64,000 nt of DNA from an uncultured Alphaproteobacteria bacterium (GCA_934216505.1 CAKQBW010000003.1:1-64000); one strand, 5' to 3'; positions 41,555 to 50,826 are shown, numbered from the stretch's first letter. Numbers and translations are program-made. The notes: generated by a model not told the origin, from the sequence alone.

Positions 41555-41952
41555 TTACAACAATTTATCCCTGTGCCTATCGGTATCCTTTTGCCTATGT
41601 TGGATTTGGGGGAAATCGGACCCGTTGGTGGACAAAATTTTTAAAAAAAGGCTTTTATCATTGTTTATTGATTTTGGGAAATGGACACGAATGGGTCTTG
41701 ATTGATCCCGTCGCCCATTACACCGATTTAATGGTGATAAAAAAAACAAAGGTGTTGGCTTTTTTCCAAGAAAAAGGGTACCGATTTATTCGCACGACCC
41801 CCCAGATTCCCACAAAAGTTATTTTGCACTTGCGCCCTTTGACTTGCGTTGAGGTGGTGAAACGCTTTTTGGGGATTACCCACCCGTTGATTTGGACCCC
41901 TTTTCAACTTTATTTACACCTTAAATCCCCAAAAAAGGAAAATTTTCCTTGA
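41551..41952 (+). CDS. Small phage-associated protein, unknown
   Basis: A 133-residue protein with a histidine (FYHCLLILGNGHEWVLIDPV near residue 35) and basic C-terminal half, reminiscent of small proteins encoded ahead of podovirus portal genes, but with no assignable function. It starts inside the previous gene's stop. Its end is just before the strong promoter at 41949-41977, whose -35 overlaps its last codons. Confidence 0.55.
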   Translation: MITTIYPCAYRYPFAYVGFGGNRTRWWTKFLKKGFYHCLLILGNGHEWVLIDPVAHYTDLMVIKKTKVLAFFQEKGYRFIRTTPQIPTKVILHLRPLTCVEVVKRFLGITHPLIWTPFQLYLHLKSPKKENFP

Positions 41953-41977
41953 CAAATGAAAAATTTTGTGTTATAAT
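41949..41977 (+). promoter_or_regulatory. Perfect consensus promoter before the portal gene
   Basis: TTGACA (41949-41954), 17-base spacer, TATAAT (41972-41977): an exact consensus for the main sigma factor, the best in the window. Transcription should start near 41984. Confidence 0.9.
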
Positions 41978-41983
41978 GCAATT

Positions 41984-42043
41984 CAGTTAAACGCTCATAG
42001 TGTGTCTAAAGGCTTTCTGATGAATTTCAGGAAGCCTTTTTTT
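41984..42043 (+). ncRNA. Short terminated transcript: possible phage small RNA or antitermination leader
   Basis: From the predicted start near 41984, the RNA would reach a terminator at 42008-42043. This is a 13-bp stem AAAGGCTTTCTGA / TCAGGAAGCCTTT (one G-U pair) with a six-base loop and a run of seven T. A transcript of about 60 nt results. Read-through is needed to express the portal operon from this promoter, an arrangement like lambda late pR'-tR'. A separate small RNA is the alternative. Confidence 0.55.
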
Positions 42044-42076
42044 CAATTTAAAGTTGTATCAAAAAAAGGAGAAAAA

Positions 42077-43531
42077 ATGCCCGACATCCCTACACTTTAT
42101 CAAGACTATAAAAAAGCCTGTGCCCTACGCAGCCATTGGGAAAGCACTTGGCAAGAATGCTATGCCTATGCCTTGCCCCAACGGGAAACTGTTTTTCAAC
42201 CCAGTGCCAGCAAAATTCCCACCCTGTACGATGCGACCGCTATGGACGCCACGGACCAACTGGGGGCGTTAATGCTTTCCGAATTGACACCCCCTTGGTT
42301 GGAATGGTTTCATTTAACCGCAGGTAGCCAACTTTCCGAAGAAGAAAAAGTCAAAATCGCCCCAGTGATGAATCAAATTTCTATGGCGTTAAAAAACAAT
42401 TTAGACCGTTCTAATTTTGCCAGCGAAATTCATCAATGTTATTTGGATTTAATTACTTTGGGGACAGCGTGTTTATTGTTTGAAGAAGCCCCTGTGGGTA
42501 GTTCTTCTTGTTTTCGTTTTACCGCTTTACCCTTGAATGAAGTGTGTTTAGGCGAAGGCCCCTGTGGTAAATTGGATAAAGTGTTCCGTTGTTTTACCAT
42601 GGACGAAGCCACTTTTATCGCCCGTTATGGATTGGACAAATTGCCCCCTCAACAAAACGATAAAAAGCAGCCCCTCCGCCTGATAGAAGCCCTGATTCCC
42701 CGCCTGAAAGGGGGATATGATTCTTACACCTTTTTACACCCAGATGACCAGCCTCTCTCAGCAACAAAGGAGTCCCCTTTCCTCCTGAAACAGGCGTATT
42801 ACAGCACCTCGCCGTTTGTTGCTTTCCGCTGGTTGAAAGCCCCGGGGGAAGTCTATGGCCGTTCCCCTGTCATGAAGGCGTTGCCTGATATTAAGACCGC
42901 CAATAAAGTTGTGGAATTGATTTTGAAAAACGCCACAATTTCCGTGACAGGTATTTGGTTAGCCGAAGACGATGGTGTGCTCAACCCCGCCACCATCAAC
43001 TTGACCCCGGGTGCCATTATTCCCAAAGCCGTTGGGTCTAAAGGACTCACTCCCTTGGAGGCCCCAGGTAAATTTGATGTGTCCCAGCTAGTCATTAAAG
43101 ACTTACGGGAACACATTCGCCATGCACTTTTGGGCGATAAATTAGGGACCGTTTGCGATAATGCCAAAATGACCGCCACCGAAGTTTTAGAGCGCAGTGA
43201 AGAAATGATCCGTATCTTAGGGGCGACTTATGGCCGATTGCAATCTGAATTGCTGACCCCTTTAATCAACCGTGCCCTAGCCCTTTTACGCAAGCGGGGA
43301 GAAATTCCTGAAATCTTTTTGGACGGACAAATTTTAACGGTTTCCTATAAATCGCCCCGAGCCGAAATTCAAGCCCGCAAGCAAGCGCAAGATGCCCTCA
43401 GTTGGTTAAACGCCATCAAGGGCTTAGGCGAAAATGCACTCACCCAACTGGATACCGCCAAAATCATGCGATGGATTGGGGAAAAATTGGCTCTGCCCGC
43501 TGACTTTATCAAAGAAAGTGTTGTCCCATGA
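42077..43531 (+). CDS. Podovirus-type portal (head-tail connector) protein
   Basis: The 484-residue protein resembles T7 gp8-type portals: N-terminal LRSHWESTWQECYAYALPQRE near residue 18, DATAMDATDQLGALMLSELTPPWLEWF near 56, EVYGRSPVMKALPDIKTANKVVELILKN near 258, and DNAKMTATEVLERSEEMIRILG near 360. The portal is the DNA channel at a capsid vertex. The ATG has AAAGGAG upstream; an upstream in-frame start is rejected. It is the first structural gene of the virion cassette. Confidence 0.9.
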   Translation: MPDIPTLYQDYKKACALRSHWESTWQECYAYALPQRETVFQPSASKIPTLYDATAMDATDQLGALMLSELTPPWLEWFHLTAGSQLSEEEKVKIAPVMNQISMALKNNLDRSNFASEIHQCYLDLITLGTACLLFEEAPVGSSSCFRFTALPLNEVCLGEGPCGKLDKVFRCFTMDEATFIARYGLDKLPPQQNDKKQPLRLIEALIPRLKGGYDSYTFLHPDDQPLSATKESPFLLKQAYYSTSPFVAFRWLKAPGEVYGRSPVMKALPDIKTANKVVELILKNATISVTGIWLAEDDGVLNPATINLTPGAIIPKAVGSKGLTPLEAPGKFDVSQLVIKDLREHIRHALLGDKLGTVCDNAKMTATEVLERSEEMIRILGATYGRLQSELLTPLINRALALLRKRGEIPEIFLDGQILTVSYKSPRAEIQARKQAQDALSWLNAIKGLGENALTQLDTAKIMRWIGEKLALPADFIKESVVP

Positions 43532-43725
43532 AAGAAGTCATTTACGCCCTGATTCGTTTAAGCACGACAGTTGATGGTAAAACGGTTTTAAATTATTTGC
43601 GGCGCAAGGTTTATGGACGCATTTTATCGCCCGAAGCCAGCACCCAAGAACTGTGGTATTTGGAAGGCCAACGCGCCTTTATTGCCACAATGGATAAAAT
43701 GATTGAACAAGGAAAAACTTTATAA
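43528..43725 (+). CDS. Small phage protein after portal, unknown
   Basis: A 65-residue protein whose ATG overlaps the portal stop (ATGA), so it is translated with it. It is mainly helical with a basic middle. No family is assigned; small genes of this kind often lie between portal and scaffold in T7-like phages. Confidence 0.55.
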   Translation: MKEVIYALIRLSTTVDGKTVLNYLRRKVYGRILSPEASTQELWYLEGQRAFIATMDKMIEQGKTL

Positions 43726-43736
43726 GGAGAAATTCT

Positions 43737-44381
43737 ATGACCCCAGAAACACCTCAAATTCCCGAAAAATTCACCGACAAAGACGGTCAATTAAAAACAC
43801 AAGATTTATTAAAATCTTATTTGGCTTTGGAAAAAAAATTGAGTGCCCCCAAAATTACCGATAAAGGCACTCTGCCCACCAAACCCGAAGAATATAAAAT
43901 CGTTCCCAAAAACGATTTGATTGTTGTGGATAAACAAGTCAATCAACGCCTCTTTGAGTTGGGCCTCACCAACGAACAAGCCCAAGGCATTTACGATTTA
44001 GCCGCCGACATTATCTTGCCTCAACTGGAATCTTTTGGGGAAGAAATCAGTGCCGACAAAGAATTAAAAGAATTAGAAAAAGAATTTGGGGGCTTGGAAC
44101 AATTTAACACGATTGCCCGCCAATTATCCGCTTGGGGCGAAAAAAATTTAGACGCCAAAACTTTTAATTCTCTTTCTTGCTCAAAAGACGGGATTTTAAC
44201 CCTTTACAAAATGATGCAGGAAAAACAAGAAGTGCCCGTTTCACGGGAAAAAAGTCAGCCCCAAAATATAGATGACGAACTCACTTTACGCCGATTGATG
44301 CAGGACCCCAAATACTGGAAAGATCAAGATCCTGAATTAGTTCGGCGTATTGAGCAAGGATTTAAACGCCTTTACGGATAA
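43737..44381 (+). CDS. Putative capsid scaffolding protein
   Basis: The 214-residue protein is rich in E, K, Q and L and helical, with KFTDKDGQLKTQDLLKSYLALEKKL near the start and a C-terminal QDPKYWKDQDPELVRRIEQGFKRLYG. This pattern, and position between portal and major capsid, is that of T7-like scaffolds (gp9), which guide capsid assembly and then leave. AAGGAG precedes the ATG. Assignment is from position and composition as well as the end motif. Confidence 0.72.
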   Translation: MTPETPQIPEKFTDKDGQLKTQDLLKSYLALEKKLSAPKITDKGTLPTKPEEYKIVPKNDLIVVDKQVNQRLFELGLTNEQAQGIYDLAADIILPQLESFGEEISADKELKELEKEFGGLEQFNTIARQLSAWGEKNLDAKTFNSLSCSKDGILTLYKMMQEKQEVPVSREKSQPQNIDDELTLRRLMQDPKYWKDQDPELVRRIEQGFKRLYG

Positions 44382-44518
44382 ATCCTTGTCCTGTGGATAA
44401 GCCCCGTTGGGGCCCCACAAACCCTTCCTTTTTAATCGGCGAAGATTTTTCTTCATAACCCTTTATTCAAGGCCTTTTATCGTATTCACTTTTTTACTTA
44501 TTACAAGGAGAATAAATT

Positions 44519-45373
44519 ATGACCGATTCAACCGCTATTGATGCGTCTTTTATCAAACACTTTGAAGCCGATGTGCATACAGCCTATCAGCAACAAGGAT
44601 CTAAATTAAAATCTACTGTCCGCTTTAAAGACGGTATTACAGGATCCAGCACAACTTTCCAAGTGATTGGCACGCAAACAGCCAACCAAAAATCTGCCCG
44701 TAATGCGCAACTGACACCCGCCGCTGTGTCCCACGCCCCCGTGGAATGCACTTTGGCCGATTGGTATGCCGGCCAATGGGTGGATAAGTTGGACGAATTA
44801 AAAGTGGGCCACGATGAACGCAAAGTCTTGGCCACCGCAGGGGCTTATGCTTTGGGACGCAAAACAGATGCCCTGATTATCAATGCCTTGGGCAATGCCA
44901 CACAAACAGCCGGCAAAAATACAGACCCTTTAACAAAAGAACGTATTTTGGCCGCCTTTAAGACACTCAACACCAACGATGTCCCTGATGATGGCGAACG
45001 CTATGCATTGGTGGGGCCCGCTCAATGGAATCAATTATTGAGTTTAGATGAATTTTCCAACGCCAACTATGTGGGCGATGCACACCCCCTTTTGACGGGT
45101 TCAGAATCCCGCAAATGGATGGGCATCAATTGGATTATGCATACGGGCCTTCCCACACAAGGGTCCGGCGATAGCGCCACAACCACTTGCTTTATTTACC
45201 ACAAATCTGCCATCGGTTTAGCCGCAGGGCAAGACATCACGACAGACATTACATGGCACGGAGATTATGCCGCCCACTATGTCAATAATATGATGAGTCA
45301 AGGAGCGTGCTTGATTGATGCCAAAGGCGTGGTCAAAATGGTGTGTTTAGATAGCGTACCTGCCTCTGTCTAA
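44519..45373 (+). CDS. Major capsid protein
   Basis: The 284-residue protein begins SFIKHFEADVHTAYQQQGSKLKSTVRFKDG and has KTDALIINALGNA near 125, RYALVGPAQWNQLLS near 160, and WHGDYAAHYVNNMMSQGACLID near 250, typical of the phage major capsid group with an HK97-like fold used by podoviruses. Two hairpins (44401-44413 and around 44440) lie upstream and a strong terminator (45394-45422) follows, as expected for the most strongly made virion gene. AAGGAG precedes the ATG. Confidence 0.85.
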   Translation: MTDSTAIDASFIKHFEADVHTAYQQQGSKLKSTVRFKDGITGSSTTFQVIGTQTANQKSARNAQLTPAAVSHAPVECTLADWYAGQWVDKLDELKVGHDERKVLATAGAYALGRKTDALIINALGNATQTAGKNTDPLTKERILAAFKTLNTNDVPDDGERYALVGPAQWNQLLSLDEFSNANYVGDAHPLLTGSESRKWMGINWIMHTGLPTQGSGDSATTTCFIYHKSAIGLAAGQDITTDITWHGDYAAHYVNNMMSQGACLIDAKGVVKMVCLDSVPASV

Positions 45374-45393
45374 CCTTCAGATTTTTCCTCAAG

Positions 45394-45422
45394 AGAGGTC
45401 CTTTTGCAAGGGCCTCTTTTTT
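45394..45422 (+). terminator. Terminator after the capsid gene
   Basis: AGAGGTCC (45394-45401) pairs with GGGCCTCT (45410-45417; one G-U pair), followed by T-rich sequence. It would lower expression of the downstream virion genes relative to capsid. Confidence 0.85.
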
Positions 45423-45446
45423 CTATTTTTTCAGAAAGGACCTTTT

Positions 45447-46016
45447 ATGACAAATACAAAAATTGATTTGTGTTCCCAAGCCTTGGTCAAACTGGGGGCA
45501 AAAAGTATTGCCTCTATGGACGAAAACACCACAGAAGCCATGGTCGCCCAACAACTTTATGAACCCACTTTGCGCCATTTGCTCAGTTCTTATCCTTGGC
45601 GTTTTGCCTTGCGTCAAGAATGTTTGGGCCGATTAGATGAAACACCCCTGACCGATTATCCCTATGCCTTTCAAATTCCCAACGATTGCTTGCGTATTTT
45701 ATCGGCGGGACAAAACACAAAAAGTAGCGGATTAATTTACCGTTTAGTGGGCCAAAAATTATATGCCAAAGTCCCTGAGGTTGTTTTAACTTATCTGAGT
45801 CGTCCTGAAGAAAATACTTTTCCGCCTTTTTTCAATCAGGCTTTAACGGATACTTTGGCGGCACAATTTTGTCTGCCTTTGACGGAAAGTTCTGCCCGCA
45901 CAGATTATATGAGTAAATGCGCCACTGAGTCTGTTTCCAAAGCCCGTTTAATAGACAGCCAACAATCTGTTCATTCTTGTTTTCAAGATTTTTCCTTAAT
46001 TGAGGTACGTTCATGA
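45447..46016 (+). CDS. T7 gp11-like tail adaptor protein
   Basis: The 189-residue protein has the family features of tail tubular protein A: SQALVKLGAKSIASMDENTTEAMVAQQLYEPTLRHLLSSYPWRFALRQ and DYPYAFQIPNDCLRIL. In T7-like phages it forms the ring that joins the portal to the nozzle. The stop overlaps the start of the nozzle gene (ATGA). Confidence 0.85.
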   Translation: MTNTKIDLCSQALVKLGAKSIASMDENTTEAMVAQQLYEPTLRHLLSSYPWRFALRQECLGRLDETPLTDYPYAFQIPNDCLRILSAGQNTKSSGLIYRLVGQKLYAKVPEVVLTYLSRPEENTFPPFFNQALTDTLAAQFCLPLTESSARTDYMSKCATESVSKARLIDSQQSVHSCFQDFSLIEVRS

Positions 46017-47938
46017 CCAACCAATTTACCGCTAAAACAAATTTTACCGCTGGCGAACTGTCCCCTGATTTATTGGGACGTGTGGATTTAAATGCCTATG
46101 CCAGTGGGGCCTCGTGTTTGGAAAATGTCTTTATTGAACCCACTGGAGGCATTCATCGCCGCCCTGGGTTGCAACATGTCCAAACCCTATCAGGCAAAGG
46201 CCGTTTAATGAGTTATGAAGCCGACAGCCAAAACGCTTTTTTATTCATTTTACAAAACCAACAAACATTGATTTACAAAAATGATGTCCTGATTCAAACA
46301 CTTTCTACCCCTTGGACAGAAAAACAAATCAATCAAATCAATTGGTGTTGCGTGCCCAACGGGGTTATCTGTGTGCATCAAGAAGTCCCCCCGCAACATT
46401 TTACTTTAAAAGACGCTGTATGGCAAGTAGTTCCCTTTCAATGCGCCACCGACCAAGGGTGTGTGCAAATGCCCTATCACCGCTTTGAAAACGAAACAAC
46501 CACGCTTTCCAGTTCGGGGTGTTCAGGGAATGTCGTTTTAACCGCCAGCGATGATTTATTTTCAGCGCACCATTTGGGACAAACTTTTAAATTAGCCGAT
46601 GGCTATGTTTCCATTACCACCATCAATACCCCTAAACAGGCTAAAGCCACTGTCTTGAAAAAATTATTAAATGAAGATGATGTCGGGGCAACCACAGTTT
46701 TACAACCAACCCGTTATTGGGGGGAACCCGCTTGGAGTGCTACACGTGGGTGGCCTAGTTGCGCCACAACCTATCAATCCCGATTGGTTTTTGCGGGCAG
46801 CAAAAGTTTGCCCAATACTTTGTGGTTTAGCCAAAGTAATGATATTTACAATTTTGAAGAAGGGACAGCCTTAGACAATGAAGCCATTAGTTTTTCCCTG
46901 TTATCCGATGGGGCCAACAAAATTTGTGCTTTATTTGCGGGGCGCCACCTCCAAGTTTTCACCACCAGCGCCGAATGGATGGTCTGTGGGGCCCCTTTAA
47001 CGCCGGCCTCTATCCAAGTCAATCGCCAAACGCAAGTTGGGTCCGATGATACGCATTCTATTCCCCCAATTGGCATAGACGGGGCCACGATTTTTGCCGC
47101 CGCCAATGGTAAAGAAATTCGTGAATTTTTGTTTTCGGATTTAGAGGGAATTTATCAGGCCACAGACCTTTCTTTATTGGCGCATCACATGATTCACAAG
47201 CCCATTGAAATGGCCTATGATAAGTATTTACGCCAAGCCTATATCGTCATGCAAGACGGGACTTTGTCTGTGCTGACCAGTTTCAGAGCCGAAGATTTGC
47301 AAAGTTGGACGCACCAAAAAACAGAGGGGCAATTTTTAAGTGTCGCTTTATGCCAAAAGCAAGCCTACTTTATCGTTCAACAAAACAATACTTTTTATTT
47401 GGAAAAATTCAATGAAAACTTGCACACGGATAAAGGCCTTTTACAAACCGCTCAAACGCCACAAAAAACTTGGGGCAATTTGGATATGTTAGAGGGGCAA
47501 GAGGTGCAATTGGTCGCCGATGGGCGCGTTCAATTTCCGCAAATTGTCCAAGGGGGAAGTGTGACTTTGGATATTGCCTGTCAAACATTAGAGGCGGGGT
47601 TGGCTTTTACTCATAAAATACAGCCTTTACCCCCTGTTGTCGGGGCCCATAACGGACCCGCCCCCGCCACTTCAGCCCGATTGGTCAAAGGGATCTTTCG
47701 CATCGTCAATACGCAAAGCATTGAAATAGACACCGGCTCAGGTTTTCATCAAGAACTGACCTCAAGTCTTTCTCAATATACTTTAGATGCTCCCAGCCAA
47801 AAACAAACTCGGGATATTATCGTCCGAGGATTAGGGTGGAAACGCAACCCTCTATCCCCCCTTTGGACCATCCAAAGTGCTCTGCCTTTACCTTTTCAAC
47901 TTGTGTCCGTCACCAACGATATTAAAATAGGAGAATAA
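46013..47938 (+). CDS. T7 gp12-like tail nozzle protein
   Basis: The 641-residue protein starts with the conserved TAGELSPDLLGRVDLNAYASGASCLENV and FIEPTGGIHRRPGLQHV, the signature of tail tubular protein B and its podoviral relatives. WSATRGWPSCATTYQSRLVFAGSK near 245 and the following beta-rich parts are typical. It forms the exit nozzle. It is the largest virion protein here and no separate tail fibre gene follows, so it may also carry receptor-binding parts. Confidence 0.85.
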   Translation: MTNQFTAKTNFTAGELSPDLLGRVDLNAYASGASCLENVFIEPTGGIHRRPGLQHVQTLSGKGRLMSYEADSQNAFLFILQNQQTLIYKNDVLIQTLSTPWTEKQINQINWCCVPNGVICVHQEVPPQHFTLKDAVWQVVPFQCATDQGCVQMPYHRFENETTTLSSSGCSGNVVLTASDDLFSAHHLGQTFKLADGYVSITTINTPKQAKATVLKKLLNEDDVGATTVLQPTRYWGEPAWSATRGWPSCATTYQSRLVFAGSKSLPNTLWFSQSNDIYNFEEGTALDNEAISFSLLSDGANKICALFAGRHLQVFTTSAEWMVCGAPLTPASIQVNRQTQVGSDDTHSIPPIGIDGATIFAAANGKEIREFLFSDLEGIYQATDLSLLAHHMIHKPIEMAYDKYLRQAYIVMQDGTLSVLTSFRAEDLQSWTHQKTEGQFLSVALCQKQAYFIVQQNNTFYLEKFNENLHTDKGLLQTAQTPQKTWGNLDMLEGQEVQLVADGRVQFPQIVQGGSVTLDIACQTLEAGLAFTHKIQPLPPVVGAHNGPAPATSARLVKGIFRIVNTQSIEIDTGSGFHQELTSSLSQYTLDAPSQKQTRDIIVRGLGWKRNPLSPLWTIQSALPLPFQLVSVTNDIKIGE

Positions 47939-47941
47939 AAA

Positions 47942-48418
47942 ATGGAAGTCGCCTTGATTGCCACCGCCGCCACCGTTATCGGGTCGGCCTATTACACCAA
48001 AAGAAATTCAGATTTACAGGCCAAAGCCATAAAGCAATCTAATTCTTATGCTCAAGCCAGTGCCGCCAACCAAAACCGTCAAGCCCAAATCGCTTTAGCC
48101 GAACAAAAACGCAAAAACAAAAATTTGTTGGCGCAACAACAGGCAACCTATAAAGCGTCCTTAAGTGCAGGGGGCGTCAATACCAATCATGGGTCCAGCC
48201 AAACCTATCTCAACGCTTTACAACGGGAATATGACATGGAGGACAAGTATTTGGATAAACAAGCCAAAATCTCCTCAGACGCTATTTTGAACAGTTTAAA
48301 TCGTACCAATTCATCCAACTTATTAAAATTAAATGCCCTCAACAACAGCCAACAATCTAATCTCTATACTTCCTTGGGGAATTTGGCCAATGGGGTGGGA
48401 CGGACCCTGATTAAATAA
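47942..48418 (+). CDS. Internal virion protein-like, glutamine/alanine-rich
   Basis: The 158-residue protein has an N-terminal hydrophobic helix (VALIATAATVIGSAYYT) and a long helical stretch rich in Q, A, N and K, as in T7 internal virion proteins (gp14-like) that enter the cell during DNA injection. It starts three bases after the nozzle gene. The assignment is by position and composition and is moderate. Confidence 0.65.
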   Translation: MEVALIATAATVIGSAYYTKRNSDLQAKAIKQSNSYAQASAANQNRQAQIALAEQKRKNKNLLAQQQATYKASLSAGGVNTNHGSSQTYLNALQREYDMEDKYLDKQAKISSDAILNSLNRTNSSNLLKLNALNNSQQSNLYTSLGNLANGVGRTLIK

Positions 48419-48432
48419 AGGAGCCTTCCCCA

Positions 48433-48690
48433 ATGATGGCCCCTAAAGAGTGGGCGGTTTTTTTGGAAAAAGCCGTCCAAAGTTATCAGACTTTTGCCAG
48501 TTCGCCCCCGCCGATGGACGCCAAAGAATTTAACGCCTATCATGGGGCCTGCAAAAGTGCCCTGATGCATATTGCTTTGTTGGAAAAATTGATTGAACTC
48601 AACCCTGAAAAACCCCCTGATTCTTTTCCTTTGGACGAATGGATTCAGACCGCACGACAGGAATTAAAAAATGAAAACGACCTTTCTTGA
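48433..48690 (+). CDS. Small terminase subunit candidate
   Basis: The 85-residue protein precedes and overlaps the large terminase gene by 20 bases. That is the order and size of T7 gp18 (small terminase). It is helical with FLEKAVQSYQTFAS and ALMHIALLEKLIEL. Sequence similarity to known small terminases is not visible, so position is the main evidence. AAAGGAG precedes the ATG. Confidence 0.55.
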   Translation: MMAPKEWAVFLEKAVQSYQTFASSPPPMDAKEFNAYHGACKSALMHIALLEKLIELNPEKPPDSFPLDEWIQTARQELKNENDLS

Positions 48691-50068
48691 ATTTGTTTGG
48701 ATTTGGGATAAGATGCATCATCTAAGCTTGCCCAACCATCATAAAAAAATCGGCCGATTCTTATCACATTTGGCCCATCAAAAAGAACGTCGGTATGCTC
48801 TGTTAATGGCCTTTCGGAATTCGGGAAAATCCACTTTAATGGGATTGTTTTGTGCGTGGGTATTAAATCAAGATCCCAACTTGAAAGTCTTGATTTTATC
48901 CGCCGACACAGACTTGTCCCGCAAAATGGCCACGCACATTCAACGCATTTTAGAGCAACACCCGTGTTGTGTGGGCCTGAAACCACCGGCCCCCAAAGAA
49001 TGGGCGGGCGGGCGCTTTACCGTGCAACGCACTTGTGCCGACCGAGATCCGTCTGTGTTGGCCAAAGGATTGTTCAGCAATTTGACAGGCAGCCGGGCCG
49101 ACATTATTATTTGCGATGATGTTGAGGTTCCCAAAACAGCTGACACCGCCGCAAAGCGGGCCGACATGCGTTTAAAATTAAATGAGTTAAACTATATTTT
49201 GGCCCCCAATGGCTTGATGTTGTATGTGGGAACGCCCCATGCCAAAGAAACCATTTATGAGGTACCCGATAAATGGGAAAAATTGATTCTTCCCATTTGG
49301 GACGATCAAGGGCGACCAGCGTGGCCTGAACGTTTTTCTATGGAAAAAATCAACCAAATTCGGACCAACACCAGTGCCGCCAAATTTTCAAGTCAGATGT
49401 TATTAAAACCCATGGCCCCCGAAGAAAGGCGTTTAGATGAAAGTTATCTCACCATGTATGCTGAGGATTTAGATTATTACGAGGCAAACAACAGCGCCGT
49501 CTTGACTTTAGCGGGAAAAAAATTAGTCTCGGGGTCGGCTTGGTGGGACCCCGCCTTTGGGCGAGTACGAGGGGATAGAAGTGTGATTGCCTGTGTTTTT
49601 ACCGATGAAGAAGGCCATTTATATGTGCATCAAATCCGCTATCTGAAAGTCCCCGATGGGACGGAAGCCACGCACTATCAATGCCAACAGGTTGCCCAGT
49701 TTTTACAGGAAAACTTTTTGCCTGCCCTCAACATTGAAACCAACGGGATTGGGCAATTTTTACCCGCTTTACTCAAGCAAGAATTGGCCCGTCAGCGGAT
49801 GGGGTGTGCGGTGATAGAAAAAAACGCCCATCAAAACAAAGTGGAACGCATTTTGGGCGCATGGGAAGCCCCGCTTTTTAACCGCCAAATCAGCATACAC
49901 AAAAGCGTTTGGGACAGTCCTTTAATCCAAGAAATGCAAGACTTTAACACGCATGGCAACACCCATGATGATGGATTAGATGCCGTGGCGGGGTGTTTAT
50001 TGAGTGAGCCTGTGCGCTTAAAAAAACAGCCTGATTTTTACAAAAGACGCCCCCTATGGCGTCCTTAA
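48671..50068 (+). CDS. Terminase large subunit (T7-like)
   Basis: The 465-residue protein has the packaging ATPase motif FRNSGKST near residue 48 (Walker A variant, as in T7 gp19), Walker B ADIIICDDVEVP near 140 and LMLYVGTPHAKET near 185 (coupling motif). The C-terminal nuclease domain has WWDPAFGRVRGDRSV near 291 with catalytic aspartates and DDGLDAVAGCLLS near 435. It packages DNA into the capsid. The gene is intact. Confidence 0.9.
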   Translation: MKTTFLEFVWIWDKMHHLSLPNHHKKIGRFLSHLAHQKERRYALLMAFRNSGKSTLMGLFCAWVLNQDPNLKVLILSADTDLSRKMATHIQRILEQHPCCVGLKPPAPKEWAGGRFTVQRTCADRDPSVLAKGLFSNLTGSRADIIICDDVEVPKTADTAAKRADMRLKLNELNYILAPNGLMLYVGTPHAKETIYEVPDKWEKLILPIWDDQGRPAWPERFSMEKINQIRTNTSAAKFSSQMLLKPMAPEERRLDESYLTMYAEDLDYYEANNSAVLTLAGKKLVSGSAWWDPAFGRVRGDRSVIACVFTDEEGHLYVHQIRYLKVPDGTEATHYQCQQVAQFLQENFLPALNIETNGIGQFLPALLKQELARQRMGCAVIEKNAHQNKVERILGAWEAPLFNRQISIHKSVWDSPLIQEMQDFNTHGNTHDDGLDAVAGCLLSEPVRLKKQPDFYKRRPLWRP

Positions 50069-50084
50069 ACAAAAGGAAAATAAA

Positions 50085-50492
50085 ATGACTCAAGAAGAAA
50101 TTTTTGCCAAAACTATTTTCGGCGAAGCACGGGGCGAATCATTAGCGGGCCAAGAAGCCGTCGCCAATGTCATTCTCAATCGTGTGAAGTATGCCCAACA
50201 CCACCCCCATATTTGGTGGGGAAAAACAATTCAGGAAGTTTGTTTGAAACCCAAGCAATTTTCTTGTTGGAATAAAGATGATAAAAACTATCGGCTTTTA
50301 TTGGAAAACTTGAATGATAATCCCCTTTATCAAATCTGTTTGCGGGTGGCCAAACGGGCGCAAGCGGGCTTAATCCCAGACAACACCCATCACGCCACCC
50401 ATTATCACGCCGTGAATTGTTCCCCCGTTTGGGCCCGCCATTTGGTTCCTTGCGCCGAAATCGGACGACATTTATTTTATGTTTTACCTTGA
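50085..50492 (+). CDS. SleB-type cell wall hydrolase (endolysin)
   Basis: The 135-residue protein is a Hydrolase_2 (SleB) domain: FAKTIFGEARGESLAGQEAVANVILNRV near residue 7, with the catalytic glutamate, KPKQFSCWN near 66 and HHATHYHAVNCSPVWARH near 105. It cuts peptidoglycan. Without its own signal peptide it needs a holin or other partner, provided by the two small genes downstream. It serves host lysis or, if co-opted, release of particles. Confidence 0.85.
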   Translation: MTQEEIFAKTIFGEARGESLAGQEAVANVILNRVKYAQHHPHIWWGKTIQEVCLKPKQFSCWNKDDKNYRLLLENLNDNPLYQICLRVAKRAQAGLIPDNTHHATHYHAVNCSPVWARHLVPCAEIGRHLFYVLP

Positions 50493-50506
50493 TTCAGGAG
50501 GCCGTC

Positions 50507-50818
50507 ATGCCCACACAAAATTTAACCATTGAAATTGGAAAACTTATGTCTTCCGTTCACACCTTGCAAGAATCCTTAAGCGAATTAAAAAAAGAAGTGG
50601 ATATTTGGGGGCAAAAAATTGCCTCGGTCCATGATGAACTGATTCACTTTATGGGAAATGTCCAAAACAAAAACACCTGTCAAATTTTACATGACAAAAT
50701 AAAAAATGAATTTGTTTTGCGTCAAGAAATTGCCCCGATTAAAAACTTGGTCGGGGTCATTGTTGCCGCCACAGGAACCGCTCTCGTGGTGGCTTTGTTA
50801 AACCTAATCTTAAAATAG
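50507..50818 (+). CDS. Small phage membrane protein with C-terminal helix
   Basis: The 103-residue protein is a coiled coil (about 10-80, with heptad L and I) followed by a C-terminal membrane helix IVAATGTALVVALLNLILK. The ATG at 50507 has AGGAGG upstream; the longer frame opening earlier lies within the endolysin gene. It may be a spanin-like or holin-associated protein; topology (N-in, C-tail) suits neither class certainly. Confidence 0.65.
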   Translation: MPTQNLTIEIGKLMSSVHTLQESLSELKKEVDIWGQKIASVHDELIHFMGNVQNKNTCQILHDKIKNEFVLRQEIAPIKNLVGVIVAATGTALVVALLNLILK

Positions 50819-50826
50819 GAGAAAAA

